64,000 nucleotides of DNA, from contig JANAVB010010791.1 in assembly GCA_029216955.1 (NCBI GenBank), positions 2,096,982 to 2,160,981 of the forward strand, written 5' to 3'. The notes below the pieces were generated by a model. The model searched no databases, was not told the origin of the DNA, and was given only the letters and a program-made list of their open reading frames with translations. The position numbers and the translations under genes are program-made. This DNA is from Iris pallida (taxonomy: Eukaryota > Streptophyta > Magnoliopsida > Asparagales > Iridaceae). Positions 25,511 to 35,387 of this stretch are shown one piece after another. The stretch's first letter is position 1. Each line of letters begins with the position of its first letter.

Positions 25511-25869
25511 CGAGTCACGTATCCGCTGATACAACTGAACTCGCCCTCATAGTTTTCTAGATTCTCGAGTCACGTACCCGCTGGTACCACTGAACTCACT
25601 CCATAAATTCTCCAGATTCTCGAGTCATGTACCCGCTGGTACCACTGAACTCACCCCATAAATTTCTAGATTTTCGAGTCATGTACCCGCTGGTACCACT
25701 GAACTCACTCCATAAATTCTCCAGATTTTCGAGTCATGTACCCGCTGGTACCACTGAGCTCACCTCTAATCTTCCAGATTTCCGAGTCATGTATCCGCTG
25801 ATACCAATGAACTCACCCCCATAGTTTTTCAGATTTTCGAGTCATGTACCCGATGGTGCCTCTGAACTC
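25511..25869 (+). repeat. Tandem array of seven 55-bp units, each a double-stem hairpin
   Basis: Units start at 25511, 25566, 25621, 25675, 25730, 25783 and 25838 (steps of 53-55). Each reads GAGT, CA(C/T), GTACC, CGCT, GGTAC, CACTGA, ACTC. GAGT pairs with ACTC and GTACC with GGTAC. In units 1 and 6 the inner stem is GTATC with GATAC, a paired change; unit 5 has GAGT with GCTC and unit 7 GTACC with GGTGC, both G-U compatible. The array starts 20 bases after the pol stop codon. Confidence 0.9.
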
Positions 25870-25895
25870 ACATCCCGGTCACTCTTTCAGATAGT

Positions 25896-26420
25896 AAGTC
25901 ATATATTATTATACCTCTGGACTTTCTTTCGGGAAGAGATCCTCCCCCATGATCCAATACCTGCACTCCCAGTGCACAACAAAGGTAACGGGTCCACAAA
26001 CTTCCAAGACGGCCATGTCCTCATTACCTCTGAGCCGTTCCACTTCTGCCAAAAACAAATCACCCCCTACATAGAACTTTCATGTCCTTATTACCTCTGA
26101 GTTGTTCTATGTGCCCTCCTTCATTGAGCCCACTCCTGTCATGTCCTCATTACCTCTGAATGGGAAGGCTCCGTCGAAGAAACCTTCATACTTACCATGT
26201 CCTTATTACCTCTGAGTAAGTATGATGATCCCCTTTCGACCTATTATCTGTACCCACAATCGGAGTACGCCAAGGGTAATAGGTCCACAAATGTCCTCTA
26301 TTGACCATCAATATCCTCTGTCGAGTTCACTCCTGCTATGTCCTCATTACCTCTGAGTAGGAAGACTCTACGTTAAGAAAACCTTCCCACTTGCTATGTC
26401 CTCGATACCTCTGAGCAAGT
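25896..26420 (+). repeat. Seven dispersed hairpins with conserved loop and changing stems
   Basis: The loop is close to CATGTCCTCATTACCTCTGA and is related to the loop of the preceding 55-bp array. Stems in order: AAGTC/GACTT (25896, 25920), ACGGC/GCCGT (26009, 26034), ACATAGAAC/GTTCTATGT (26069, 26104), CCCA/TGGG (26129, 26161), CATACTTAC/GTAAGTATG (26187, 26216), CCTGC/GTAGG with one G-U (26332, 26357), ACTTGC/GCAAGT (26389, 26415). In five of the seven the stem abuts the loop directly on both sides; the third and fourth have a few extra unpaired bases. Confidence 0.9.
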
Positions 26421-26675
26421 ATGTCGGTTCCCCTGCATCCTATTATCCGTATCCTAAACTAGGGTACGCCAAGGATAATAGGCCCACAAATATCCTCAGC
26501 TAAATTTCTCAGCACAAATCTATCACCTCATCCGGCCCCAAGAGCCAAGCTGCTCTACGGCATTCCCTTTCTCAATACCAAGAGCACCCATGACCACGTC
26601 ACTATGGCTGCTTCAGGTACCCTGACAAAAACTTGTTACTCCTACCTAAAACCAAGGTACGCCGTGGGTAACAGG
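25958..26675 (+). repeat. Second hairpin family, four copies, each ending GG(T/C)CCACAAA
   Basis: Outer stems: TACCT/AGGTA (25958, 25983), GACCTATTA/TAATAGGTC (26238, 26277), CCTATTATCC/GGATAATAGG (26439, 26473), CTTGTTAC/GTAACAGG with one G-U (26632, 26668). Each encloses a smaller palindromic part, such as GCACT/AGTGC in copy 1 and GTATCC/GGGTAC in copy 3. The last three contain GTACGCC before the right arm. They are interleaved with the first hairpin family. Confidence 0.85.
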
Positions 26676-26861
26676 TCCACAAATATGTCCCCTATGCGGG
26701 GAAAAACATCGCCACAATATCACAGGCGCAGCAAGCAATACAAATGAAGGGTAGAATTGAAAGTACTCTTTATTTGAAGGAAGAAAAAGCATTACATACT
26801 TCGGGATTATGTCCCCTTCAGAAAGAAAGAAAACAGAAACAAAACAAGAAGAAAAAGCTGA
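26676..26861. other. Spacer between hairpin arrays and antisense gene stop
   Basis: A-rich on the + strand (AGAAAGAAAGAAAACAG region), with one GCGG-containing ATGCGGGG variant near 26694. I see no gene. Confidence 0.5.
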
Positions 26862-28268
26862 CTACATTTCAGCATTACTCAATTCTAGGAGGCGGTTTCT
26901 TACTGAGGTGGTCCCCCGTTCAATCCGTTGCCGAGCGCGACGCTCAGCCTCCTGGAATAAATGCTCCTCATTGTCCAAGCCCAAAAATGCTTGACAGTCA
27001 TCTTCCAATTTCTTCAAGGCAGTCTCCAGGTCAGTCAAAGCTTGAGTAACCCTGTCAGCCTCCTGAACAATTAGTCCCCTGTCATTGCGGGTAGTCTCGA
27101 GTTCAGACTCCAAGAAAGTCAACTTCTTCTGAAGCGCAAGGATCTGCTCCCGCGTCTCAGTAATCTCACGAGAGATAGACTCCTCCCGAGCCACAACATT
27201 TTCGGTCGTATAACTCAATTGATCATACCGATCAGCTAAGTCGCTGAGATCCTTCAGCTCGGCCGGTCTGGTCTTATCTCGAGCCGCTCTGGTCCTCTCC
27301 ATAACAGCAATAAGGGAATTTCGCTCCTCATTTATAACAGCAGGCAGATCAGCCTGCCGCAATACTCGAAGCTCAGACACTAGCTGATCAGCCTCCAGCA
27401 ATTTCACCTCTAGAAGCGAAGCCATCCCTGCATCATCAGAAAGATCCCTAAGGATGTTTATTTGACCGTGGACACATTGTCGGGCCAAGGTAAAAGAGGT
27501 CCCTCTGTCTATAGCGGCCTCGATTCCCCTCTTCAAATGACGATGAAAACTGGCAACCACGTCCTGCAACGCGTCGTTCAAGACCTCAGCAGAGGAGGGC
27601 GTCAAGGAAAGCCGGAGCGGCAACGTCGGAGGAGTAACGCTAGAGTTTACCATCAGGGGAACGGAGTCCGAGAAGAATGATGCATGGATAGCGGCCAACT
27701 CGTCTTCCGCCACCCGAGGAGCTTGGATGCTCGGCAGGGAAGAAAGGTCGACTCTCGAAGCCATCGGAGCAGAGGATGATGCAAGGACCATCGTTCCCTG
27801 CTCCGACTGTCCCGAGAATTGGCCCGCTAAACTCGGGCCCCCAGAAGGCCCATCAAGATGAGTCGGACAGTAAGGAGGTACACCTCTTTCCCCCGATGTC
27901 CCTTCGGCTGGGATTATCTCAGCGATGTCCATCCTCGGCACTGGAGGGACAGGACCTGAATGTCCAGAATAACAATCAATCGACATAACCCGAAGGACAT
28001 GATGATAGAGCAGATAAGCTTCCTCACGGGTTAAGATTCGGCTAATCTTACCAGGGGAGGGGCATAAAGGCCGCGGCTCATCCATAACTGGCATAGTCCC
28101 TTCACCCGTGATCCCCGAGTTAAACTCAGCCACGTCCCCTGCCCCCGTCACCTCGAAGGAGGATACAGATTGATCTGCGTTCTCTTGAATAGGAGCAGGC
28201 TCATGGGAGTCCCCGTCACCCTGGGTCACCGCCCCGACATCCTGAAACTCTTCTTCTTCCTCCGACAC

Positions 28269-28346
28269 CTAAAAGAGGGAACGAAGACAGTCAGGATTGA
28301 AACTCAAAGGAAAGAAGGGAGAAGGGATCGAGAGCAGTTTTGTTAC
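28269..28346 (-). other. Intron 2 of the Tat-C antisense gene (78 bp)
   Basis: On the minus strand the donor is TCAGAG|GTAACA and the acceptor CCCTCTTTTAG|GTGTCG, with a pyrimidine-rich 3' end. Splicing is phase 0 and joins two long open stretches that are otherwise separated by the TAG at the acceptor. The reverse complement has no splice signals, so only antisense transcripts could be processed. Confidence 0.75.
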
Positions 28347-30732
28347 CTCTGACGCAGGGATGACTTCTTCTCCACCTTCTTTTATGGCTAGCGGACGGTG
28401 CCTAGTCGCAACCAGCTTCCGGGATCGAGAAGCTCTGCCTATAGGAGAAACTTGCCTGCTACGTTTTGGAATAGGACCAGGCACAACAAGAGACTGATCC
28501 CTCAGCACCTCATCTGACAAAACATGCGACTGACCTACCTCTGCGCCTACCACTGGAAGGATAGAGTCATCTTCATCACACTCGTTGCCTTTGCCACCCT
28601 CAGCAGCGAAATCCAAAACTGGCACTTCGGCTCTAGTCTTTCTTTTCTTGGCTCCTTGAGAGCCTTCCTCCAGACCGGTGCCGACAATAAAGCTGGTACC
28701 TGGGATAAAACCGACTGGGGGCTTGTTCGCCATGACATGATACAGAGCTGCCATGTACAAGATCTCCACTGACTCCTTAATGGCAGGGACCGGGAAAATG
28801 GTGAGAGTGTGGAACGAATCATAATATTTCCAAGCTCTGATACCATCAAGAAGACTACCCTCATAACCCAGACAAAAACTGGGGTTGTCCAGAAAAAGTT
28901 GGCTGTATCCAAACTGCCGGGCAAACCTACTAGGTAGATAAGGCTCCAGAAAAACAGCATTGCAGTTACGGTACACTAGATGTGCGGGACGGATGTTACG
29001 CAACCATAAGAGCATCTGGCCATCCAGAAGCTGAGGGGGTACGATACCGTCAATATGTACAGCCTATATGTCCCTGTCAGTAAAGCGAGGGACGGATACG
29101 AAGATATGATACTTATCTGCCCTCGCCAATGCCATCCGACAAGTCCGCATGGTTTCACATTCCCAAGGCTCGTCACGATAGCGGAAGATAAATGCGTCAT
29201 CATCAGTCACACCACCTTCAGAGCCCGGCCTCATCAAAGACGGGTAATGTATCAGCAACCACCCCATCAAATAGTGATAGGGCAACTCAGTTCGTTCAAA
29301 ATCCTTGGTCACGTCGCGAGCAATGATTTTGGACGTGAAGGTACGAAGGCCACAGTGTATGCTATACACCATGGCCGGGAGGAGAGCTAGCCTGATTCGT
29401 AAAACTAACTTCACAGCCGGAAGGATGAAGTTACAACTAATTCTCTCAATAGAACCGGCTCCTCCCGAGACTACACAGTTTCGTAGCCAGATCATCAAAA
29501 ATCCCGCCAGAAGCGCTTTCTCAGACAGCTCTTGAGTATCCTGGTAAAAGTAATCGAAAGTATCAGTCTGGCTCCCGAATCTGTTGCTGGTAGTGGCCGC
29601 TCCCCTAGCCGACGACACCAAGTCCTCAACCGCTTCCCGAGGTCGAGGGCGACGAGAGGTGACTTTACCTAAGGCATCTGCCGAGAAGAGATAGCGCACC
29701 CAATCCCTGGTATAGGGAGCATTCCCTTCCAGGTTACTATCCTTTCGGGTCATATGATAACATGTGTTATAATGGCACAATATCTCCTGGTAAAGGGCCA
29801 CGAAGCCAGGATACCGTCGTTCTAAATCTTCGAGTTCCTCATTAGTTGGAGTATACGCTTCAAACGCTTCATCCCCCCAAGAAATCTTGGAGACCGCGTG
29901 CATCTCATGGAGTGCGAGTTCCATCTCCCCCACAGGTGTGTAAAAGGTCCCGTACGGCAATTATACATTTCCAGCAGAGACATGAACAGCTTCTTGTTTA
30001 TGGACAAGCCATGACTGGTACCTCGAATAGCGTGGTACAGGCCAATCTCGCAGAAAAAGGCCTCATACTTCTGCAAGATCCAAGTAGACAAATTGATCCA
30101 CGAAGGAATAGAGTGCACCCAACCAGGGAACGTCAACCGATCGACGGGGTAGGAGCCTTTCCGAGCAAGCTGATTCATAAAAGTGTCGGCGGTAGAAAAT
30201 AAGAAATTAGGGCCCGCCACATTCAGGAAAGAACCTAGGACCAACCCCGTCACAGAACGACTAGTGTGCACTTTGCCGGCAATCACGGACTTCAGATTGT
30301 TATTATAATGGATGTTACCCACAAACATCCCACCTCTGGTAGGGGTTAAAGTCTTCCCCATCTTCCGATCTATCGGGAGCATATTAAACCAAGATAGTGG
30401 GAAGTGTCGCTCCATTTGGGGGATGCGAATCGCCATCCCGTTAGAAACAAAGCTCCAGTCCTCCGACACCTCCAGGACATGATCGTTCCCTATGGTCAAG
30501 GCGTCTCCAAAAAAGAATACAGGATTCAAATACTCCCCTTCAAATTTCCCAGAGTTCATCATAGCATTAAGGAAGTGGAAAGACTGATTCTTGATGGCGT
30601 TCAATCTAGCCGTAGGTTCATCGCTCGGAAACTGGTCAGCCATATACTGAACAATATGGTCGTACCTATAGCCGAGAGCGGCTTAAGCGCTACCCACCAA
30701 GAGTTCTCCAGCAGCGTTAACCGGCAGGTTCA

Positions 30733-31062
30733 CTGAAGAACAGACAGAAAAAAGTAAGTTAAACGGAGGGATAAAAGAAGGAAGCCGATTGGGTGCTCCA
30801 AAAACCCCATGCGGCTCAAGAAAACATCCATGCGGCCCCATCAAGCTCAGAAGAACACTTATGCGGCTCCATATAAAAAGTCTATGCGGTCTAACTTTAC
30901 TTATGCGGCTTTGCCGACAAGGCAAACATACAGACGCGATAGTTCTCTTATGCGGCTCGCAGCTCAGCCGTAGGGCGAACATGCGATTTACAAAGGCTCG
31001 TGCATAAAGTATGCGACGTAGCCATGGCGGTTGGGGTTCTTTAACTCATGCATTGTCCTTAC
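30733..31062 (-). other. Candidate intron 1 of the Tat-C antisense gene (330 bp)
   Basis: The donor CTG|GTAAGGAC is strong and the acceptor TGTCTGTTCTTCAG follows a T-rich stretch. By my reading the phase is off by one base, so either the exact donor differs or a small indel has occurred. The interval holds about five ATGCGGCT-type motifs (30808-30960). Confidence 0.5.
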
Positions 31063-31281
31063 CAGTAATGGGGGATGAACGTCAGGATGAACATCAGATA
31101 CGACGACTGGCGGAGTAGCAGCCGCAGCCGAGGCAGAAGTGGAGGCCGCCTTCTTGTCCTTTACTGCCACGGTCTTCTTGGGAGCCATTAATTATCAAAA
31201 GAGGAGAAGGGCAACCGAGATAGGGAAGGTCTGAGGAAGAAGAAAGAAAATAAAGAAGTCCTCTCTCTCTTTAAACTCTTC

Positions 31282-31316
31282 CTATTTATAGGAAGACGAG
31301 AGAAGGAGGACACGTG
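31282..31316 (-). promoter_or_regulatory. Promoter of the Tat-C antisense gene: TATA box and G-box
   Basis: On the minus strand CTATAAATAGG (TATA at 31282-31290) lies about 95 bases before the exon 1 ATG. A CACGTG sits at 31311-31316, some 20 bases further upstream, with another at 31474-31479. Between TATA and ATG the transcript would carry a GAGAGAG-rich leader. The arrangement is that of an ordinary plant pol II promoter. Confidence 0.7.
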
Positions 31317-31640
31317 GGCCAATGACCGACTCATGAAGAGCGAAACCGACTCCTTGGGTTTCGTCTCCAAGATTCCCCAAGGCGTCAAATTCGAAAGATT
31401 TAATAAGCTGACTCTTGGGATTCCCCCTACAAAGACGGCGCTGAAACAAATTCGAGACAATTAAAGACCTGCACACGTGGCAAGAAGCTATGCGGCTGAA
31501 CAGTCTTATGCGGCTGAGTCACCTATGCAGCTGTATAATCCCTGCGGCCAAGATATCCATGCGGTCAGGATTCCATATACGGCTAGAAGAACACAGCCAT
31601 GCTTCTTATTCAAAGTATTTCAATTTTACAAATTGAAAAC

Positions 31641-31654
31641 TTTGAAGGGGGTCC
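31641..31654 (+). other. Polypurine tract of Tat-C
   Basis: TTTGAAGGGGGTCC directly precedes the 3' LTR. The stretch 31480-31600 before it contains four more ATGCGGCT-like motifs and no gene. Confidence 0.8.
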
Positions 31655-33096
31655 TGTAGAAGCATGAAAAATACTAAAGAAAATGACTCATGCGGCCAAA
31701 GAACCCTATGCGGCTCAGAAAACTCATGCGGCTCAGGAAATCATGAGGTATAAGAAGCTATGCGGCCCAAGGCATTCCATGCGGCTCAGAAGACACGTGG
31801 CCTGATAGTGCTCCCTTCCGCCCATGCTGCATTAATTGTTTTGACGGCTGACCCCTCTGAAAAGTTTACAGCCCTGACACCAAAGCAGGTAATTATGGCT
31901 CTGTCATAATGATGAATCTCTAGGAAAGAGAAAAGAGATCTCTGACACAAATCCCCCGAGAGCCATAAAAATGCCATGTGGCCTTGCCACGTGGGCATTC
32001 GTATGTGGTTCACTGCTCATATGGTTCAGAATAAATCTCATGCAGCTCAGAGTGAATCTGTTCTATGCGGCTCAGGCCATAAAAGCCTCATGCGGCTCGA
32101 GCAAAGAACTTCCCATGCGGCTTAGAGTGAATCTATCCTATGTGGCTCAGGCCATGAAAGCCTCATGCGGCTCGAGCGAGGACTTCTTATGCGGTTCGAG
32201 AGGGTCATGTCCATGCGGCTGAGGCGGATGTATACCTATGCGGCCGACAAGAATTACTCCCCTGTGGTTCGAGGGCTCAAGTGAGGGCCACTGCCCACGC
32301 AGCCCTGACGCGTGGGACTAACCATATGCGGCACACATTCATATGCGGCTCACTAGTCATGCGGTCCAAACCCCCCCCAGCAGCTTCTAGGACACGTGTC
32401 CTAAACCAATTAATTCCTCAAATTGGCTGCCATTAAAGATTGGGTCAAATCCCAATAATCGGGGACACGTGGTAGAAAAATAAATCTGATTTATTCGCAG
32501 ATATCAGAAGATCATTATAAGAAAGATTTATTCCAATCAGTATTAATTGCTCATGAGATTTGGTGTAATCTACACCTAATGGCCCAGATTCATCATAATC
32601 AAAACGAATGGCCTGGATTGACCAATCCCCAAGCCGCCATTATCTCCAAGAGCTAATCATTGGCAACCCTAATGATCACATCCCACTATTATAAATAGCA
32701 GGGTGTCATTCCCTTGCGAGAGATATACAATTTCAGAGAGAAAATACATATATACAGAGAGACTTTCCCCCATAGTCAGGAAGAGAATACACAGAGAGAG
32801 AGAGAGAAGCTAGAGGAGCAACAGAGGAGCAAGAAGAGCATTTCTTCGTCAACGCCTACCATCTTTTCACAAGGAGCCAAGGCTGCATACCGATCGTCCA
32901 AGGAGTAAGGCAGGGCTGCCGTCGCCTTCCCAAGCCTCTATCGTCACCCCCCAGAATCAAAAATAAACAATTGTACTTAGACTGCTGTACCTAGGTTTTC
33001 GTCCCTAGGCTTTCTTTGTACAAGCGAGTTTGTAACGTGAAGTAAAAGTCCGGTCCTCCGATAATTGTTCTGTTCTTTTATATTTCATGGCAAACA
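31655..33096 (+). repeat. 3' LTR of Tat-C
   Basis: 1442 bases, colinear with the 5' LTR, with the TATA box at 32690-32698. It ends GCAAACA and is followed by the ACAAT duplication. Most differences from the 5' LTR are C-T or G-A changes, several inside the ATGCGG motifs. Confidence 0.95.
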
Positions 33097-33101
33097 ACAA
33101 T

Positions 33102-33703
33102 CATCTCAATCCCCAAGCTCTCCAAATCTGCTAGCAAGTGACGATCCATAGTCAAACGCATGCATGTCAGATACATACTCAAGGCATCGGCAACCACGTT
33201 GGCCTTCCCTGGGTGATACTGTAGTAAAATATCGAAGTCCTTCATCAACTCCAACCACCTGTGCTGCCTCATGTTGAGCTCCTTCTGTGTAAACACATAC
33301 TTCAAGCTCTTATGATCTGTGAAGATCTCCACCCGCTCTCCGTATAAGTAGTTTTTCCATAACTTCAAAGCAAATATCACTGCTGCCAACTCCAAGTCGT
33401 GGGTAGGGTAGTTCTTCTCATGGGGACGTAACTGCCTGGAAGCATAGGCAATCACCTTCACATGCTGCTGTAAGACACAACAGAAACCCTTCCTGAGGCG
33501 TCACTATAGATAGTAAACCCTCCTGATCCTGATGGCAATGTTTGAATCGGAGTTGTCGTCAGCCGCTTCTTTAACTCATCAAAAGTGACCTGACACTCTT
33601 TTGACCAAACAAACTCTGCATCCTTCTGGGTCAGCCTAGTCAACGGCTCTGTAATTCGGGAGAAATCTTGTACGAACCTCCTGTAATAGCTTGTCAGTCC
33701 CAA
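33102..33703 (-). pseudogene. Tekay-B RNase H, broken
   Basis: In element sense LTSYYRRFVQDFSRIT and CQVTFDELKKRL lead into FTIYSDAS, the first catalytic strand with its Asp. A frame change near 33460 follows. [27 protein letters not shown] then carries the Glu, [12 protein letters not shown] the second Asp, and ANVVADALS the last. So all four acids survive but the domain is split across two frames. It ends where Tat-C is inserted. Confidence 0.87.
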
Positions 33704-33739
33704 GAAGCTCCTGATCTCTGCTACTGAACTCGGTGTCGA

Positions 33740-34505
33740 CTAAGCCTCAACTGTCGTGATCATCTTCGGGTCCACTGAGATCCCATCTCCAATCACCACA
33801 TGACCCAAGAAGTCAACTATATCCAGAAAAAACTCGTACTTCGAGAGCTTTCCATAGAGCTCCTCCCTCCTGAGTGTCTCTAGAACCACTCTCAAGTGCT
33901 CCTCATGCTCCTCCTTAGTCTTCGAGTGCACCAGGATATCATCGATGAACACCACCACGAACTTGTCCAAGTACTGGTGGAACACCTTGTTCATCAAGTT
34001 CATAAATACCATTGGGACGTTGGTCAGCCCAAACGGCATAACCAAGAACTCAAACTGACCATACCGCATCCTGAATACGGTCTTCGAAATATCCTCCTTC
34101 TTCACCTTTACCTGATGATAACCTGACCTCAGATCAATCTTCGAAAAAAACTCGAGCTCCGCTCAACTGATCAAAGAGATCATCAATCTGCGGCAGTGGG
34201 TATCTGTTTTTGATCGTAAGGTTGTTGAGTGCCCTGTAGTCGATATACATCCGTACCGACCCATCCTTCTTGGGTATAAAGAGTACCGGTGCACCCCAAG
34301 GTGAAGAACTCGATCGGATGAAGCCCTTGTCCTGCAGCTCATCCACCTGCTTCTTCAATTCCACCAACTCACTGTTGTTCACTCGATAGACATGCTGAAA
34401 AATCAGTTCCGTACTGAGAACCAAGTCTATCGAGAACTTAACGTCTATGTCCGGTGGAAGTCCTGGCAAATCCTCCTGAAAGACGTCCATGAACTCCGCA
34501 ATCAA
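33740..34505 (-). pseudogene. Tekay-B reverse transcriptase, broken
   Basis: Element sense gives [54 protein letters not shown] and QLSGARVF, then a frame change at about 34110-34135. [19 protein letters not shown] and the catalytic FIDDILVHS follow. A stop at 33740 replaces the residue before the STPSSVAEIRSFLG-like block. The RT is of gypsy type and close to Tekay/Del sequences. Confidence 0.88.
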
Positions 34506-34559
34506 AGGATGTGGAGCCGCCTGCTCCTCGACTGAAACTCTGCAGAAAAGTCCGCTGCT

Positions 34560-35387
34560 CTACTCCGCCTGCCATCGGGTGAACTCGAACTCTGGCTCTC
34601 ATGGCACTCCGAACAGAACTCTACCCCCATGGCAATCTATGCTGGCATGATGCCTGCTCAACCAATCCATACCTAATACGATGTCGTAGTTCGGTAGTGG
34701 CATTACGAGCAGACTCACCTCTAACTCTCGGCCTTCCAAAATAACACTCCGTACTCAGCAAACATCACTCACGAGGATAATACCACCCCCGGTCGTGATC
34801 TTGCAGGTCCTAGGCAATGATTCAGATACAAGGCAGTGTCTAACAGCAAATGATACAGACACAAAACTGTGGGAAGCCCCAAAATCAAATAAGGTAAAAG
34901 TTGGAATGGAGTCGAGAAGAACAGAACCTGCGATCATCTCTCCAATAGCCTCTGCATCCTCGGCCGCCATAGCAAAAGCTCGCCCCTGCTGGCCTCCCCT
35001 GGCCTGCTGATGATGCTGTATAAACCGCTGCTGCTGAGTCGACAGCGGTCCTTTCTACGATCCTACTAGAGCCCTAGCTCCTGCTCCTTGTGTTGCTCTG
35101 CCTGCAAAGAGGGAACAGTCCCTCAGCTGATGCTCCAACGGACCGCAGAGAAGATACTTCCCTAGCCTCTTTCTGCACTCAGTCCATCTATGCCCCTGTT
35201 TCCTGCAGAAGGTACAACTAGTAGACTGTTGCTTCGGGGCCTGCTGCTGCTGTCTCGACTACTGATGCTGAGCTGGCTGAAGTCTTGGCTGCTGGAACTG
35301 CTGTAGCTGAAACGGTCTCTGCTGATGCTGCTGCTGAAAGTGCGGCCTCTTGGCCGGTCCTCCGCTACCACTGGCTCCCTGAATGTC
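34560..35387 (-). pseudogene. Tekay-B zinc knuckles and protease, broken
   Basis: Near 35220-35160 the minus strand encodes CTFCRKQGHRWTEC, a perfect CX2CX4HX4C knuckle, then a second knuckle lacking its first Cys (CGPLEHQLRDC). The protease follows at about 34755-34970: LFDFGASHSFVS, where the family has D-S-G, so the catalytic triad is altered to D-F-G. Then PLPNYDIVLGMDWLSRHHA, the conserved end of gypsy proteases, appears after a stop at 34755. Glutamine-rich linker precedes the knuckles. Confidence 0.82.

Larger units (their letters stand above)
26862..31188 (-). pseudogene. Antisense gene of Tat-C, probably three exons; function unrecognised
   Basis: A single reading path runs opposite to gag-pol. 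Exon 1 (31188 to 31063) starts MAPKKTVAVKDKKAAS, with Ala/Ser-rich sequence after. Exon 2 (30732 to 28347) includes WSFVSNGMAIRIPQMERHFP, FPGWVHSIPSWINLS, ELPYHYLMGWLLIHYPS and EPYLPSRFARQFGYSQ. Exon 3 (28268 to 26862) has an acidic start (SEEEEEFQDV), a low-complexity middle and a long coiled coil (REQILALQKKLTFLESELE). Damage: TAA at about 30683, a frame change near 29955, TAG at 29064. The R-F-A-R-Q-F-G block is reminiscent of plant mobile domain proteins, but this is tentative. Extra antisense ORFs downstream of pol are known from other Tat-lineage elements, for example maize Grande. It converges with pol on the hairpin arrays. Confidence 0.75.
15391..33096 (+). mobile_element. Tat-C: Ty3/gypsy Tat-lineage retrotransposon, 17.7 kb, carrying an antisense gene
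   Basis: Two LTRs of 1441 and 1442 bases start TGTAGAAGCATG and end GCAAACA. The flanks carry a perfect ACAAT duplication (15386-15390 and 33097-33101), and deleting the element and one ACAAT rejoins the Tekay-B pol frame. The Tat assignment rests on the second, archaeal-type RNase H before integrase, the primer site TGGCGACTCTGCTGGGGA, large size, and repeat arrays after pol. LTRs show about 6 differences in the first 225 bases, so insertion is fairly recent. Stops and frameshifts interrupt gag-pol, so it is not autonomous now. Confidence 0.93.

Noticed and set aside
25511..26675. CRISPR-like or integron-type array
   Set aside because: The setting is a plant retrotransposon, units lack unique spacers of constant size, and the covarying-hairpin reading explains the pattern better.
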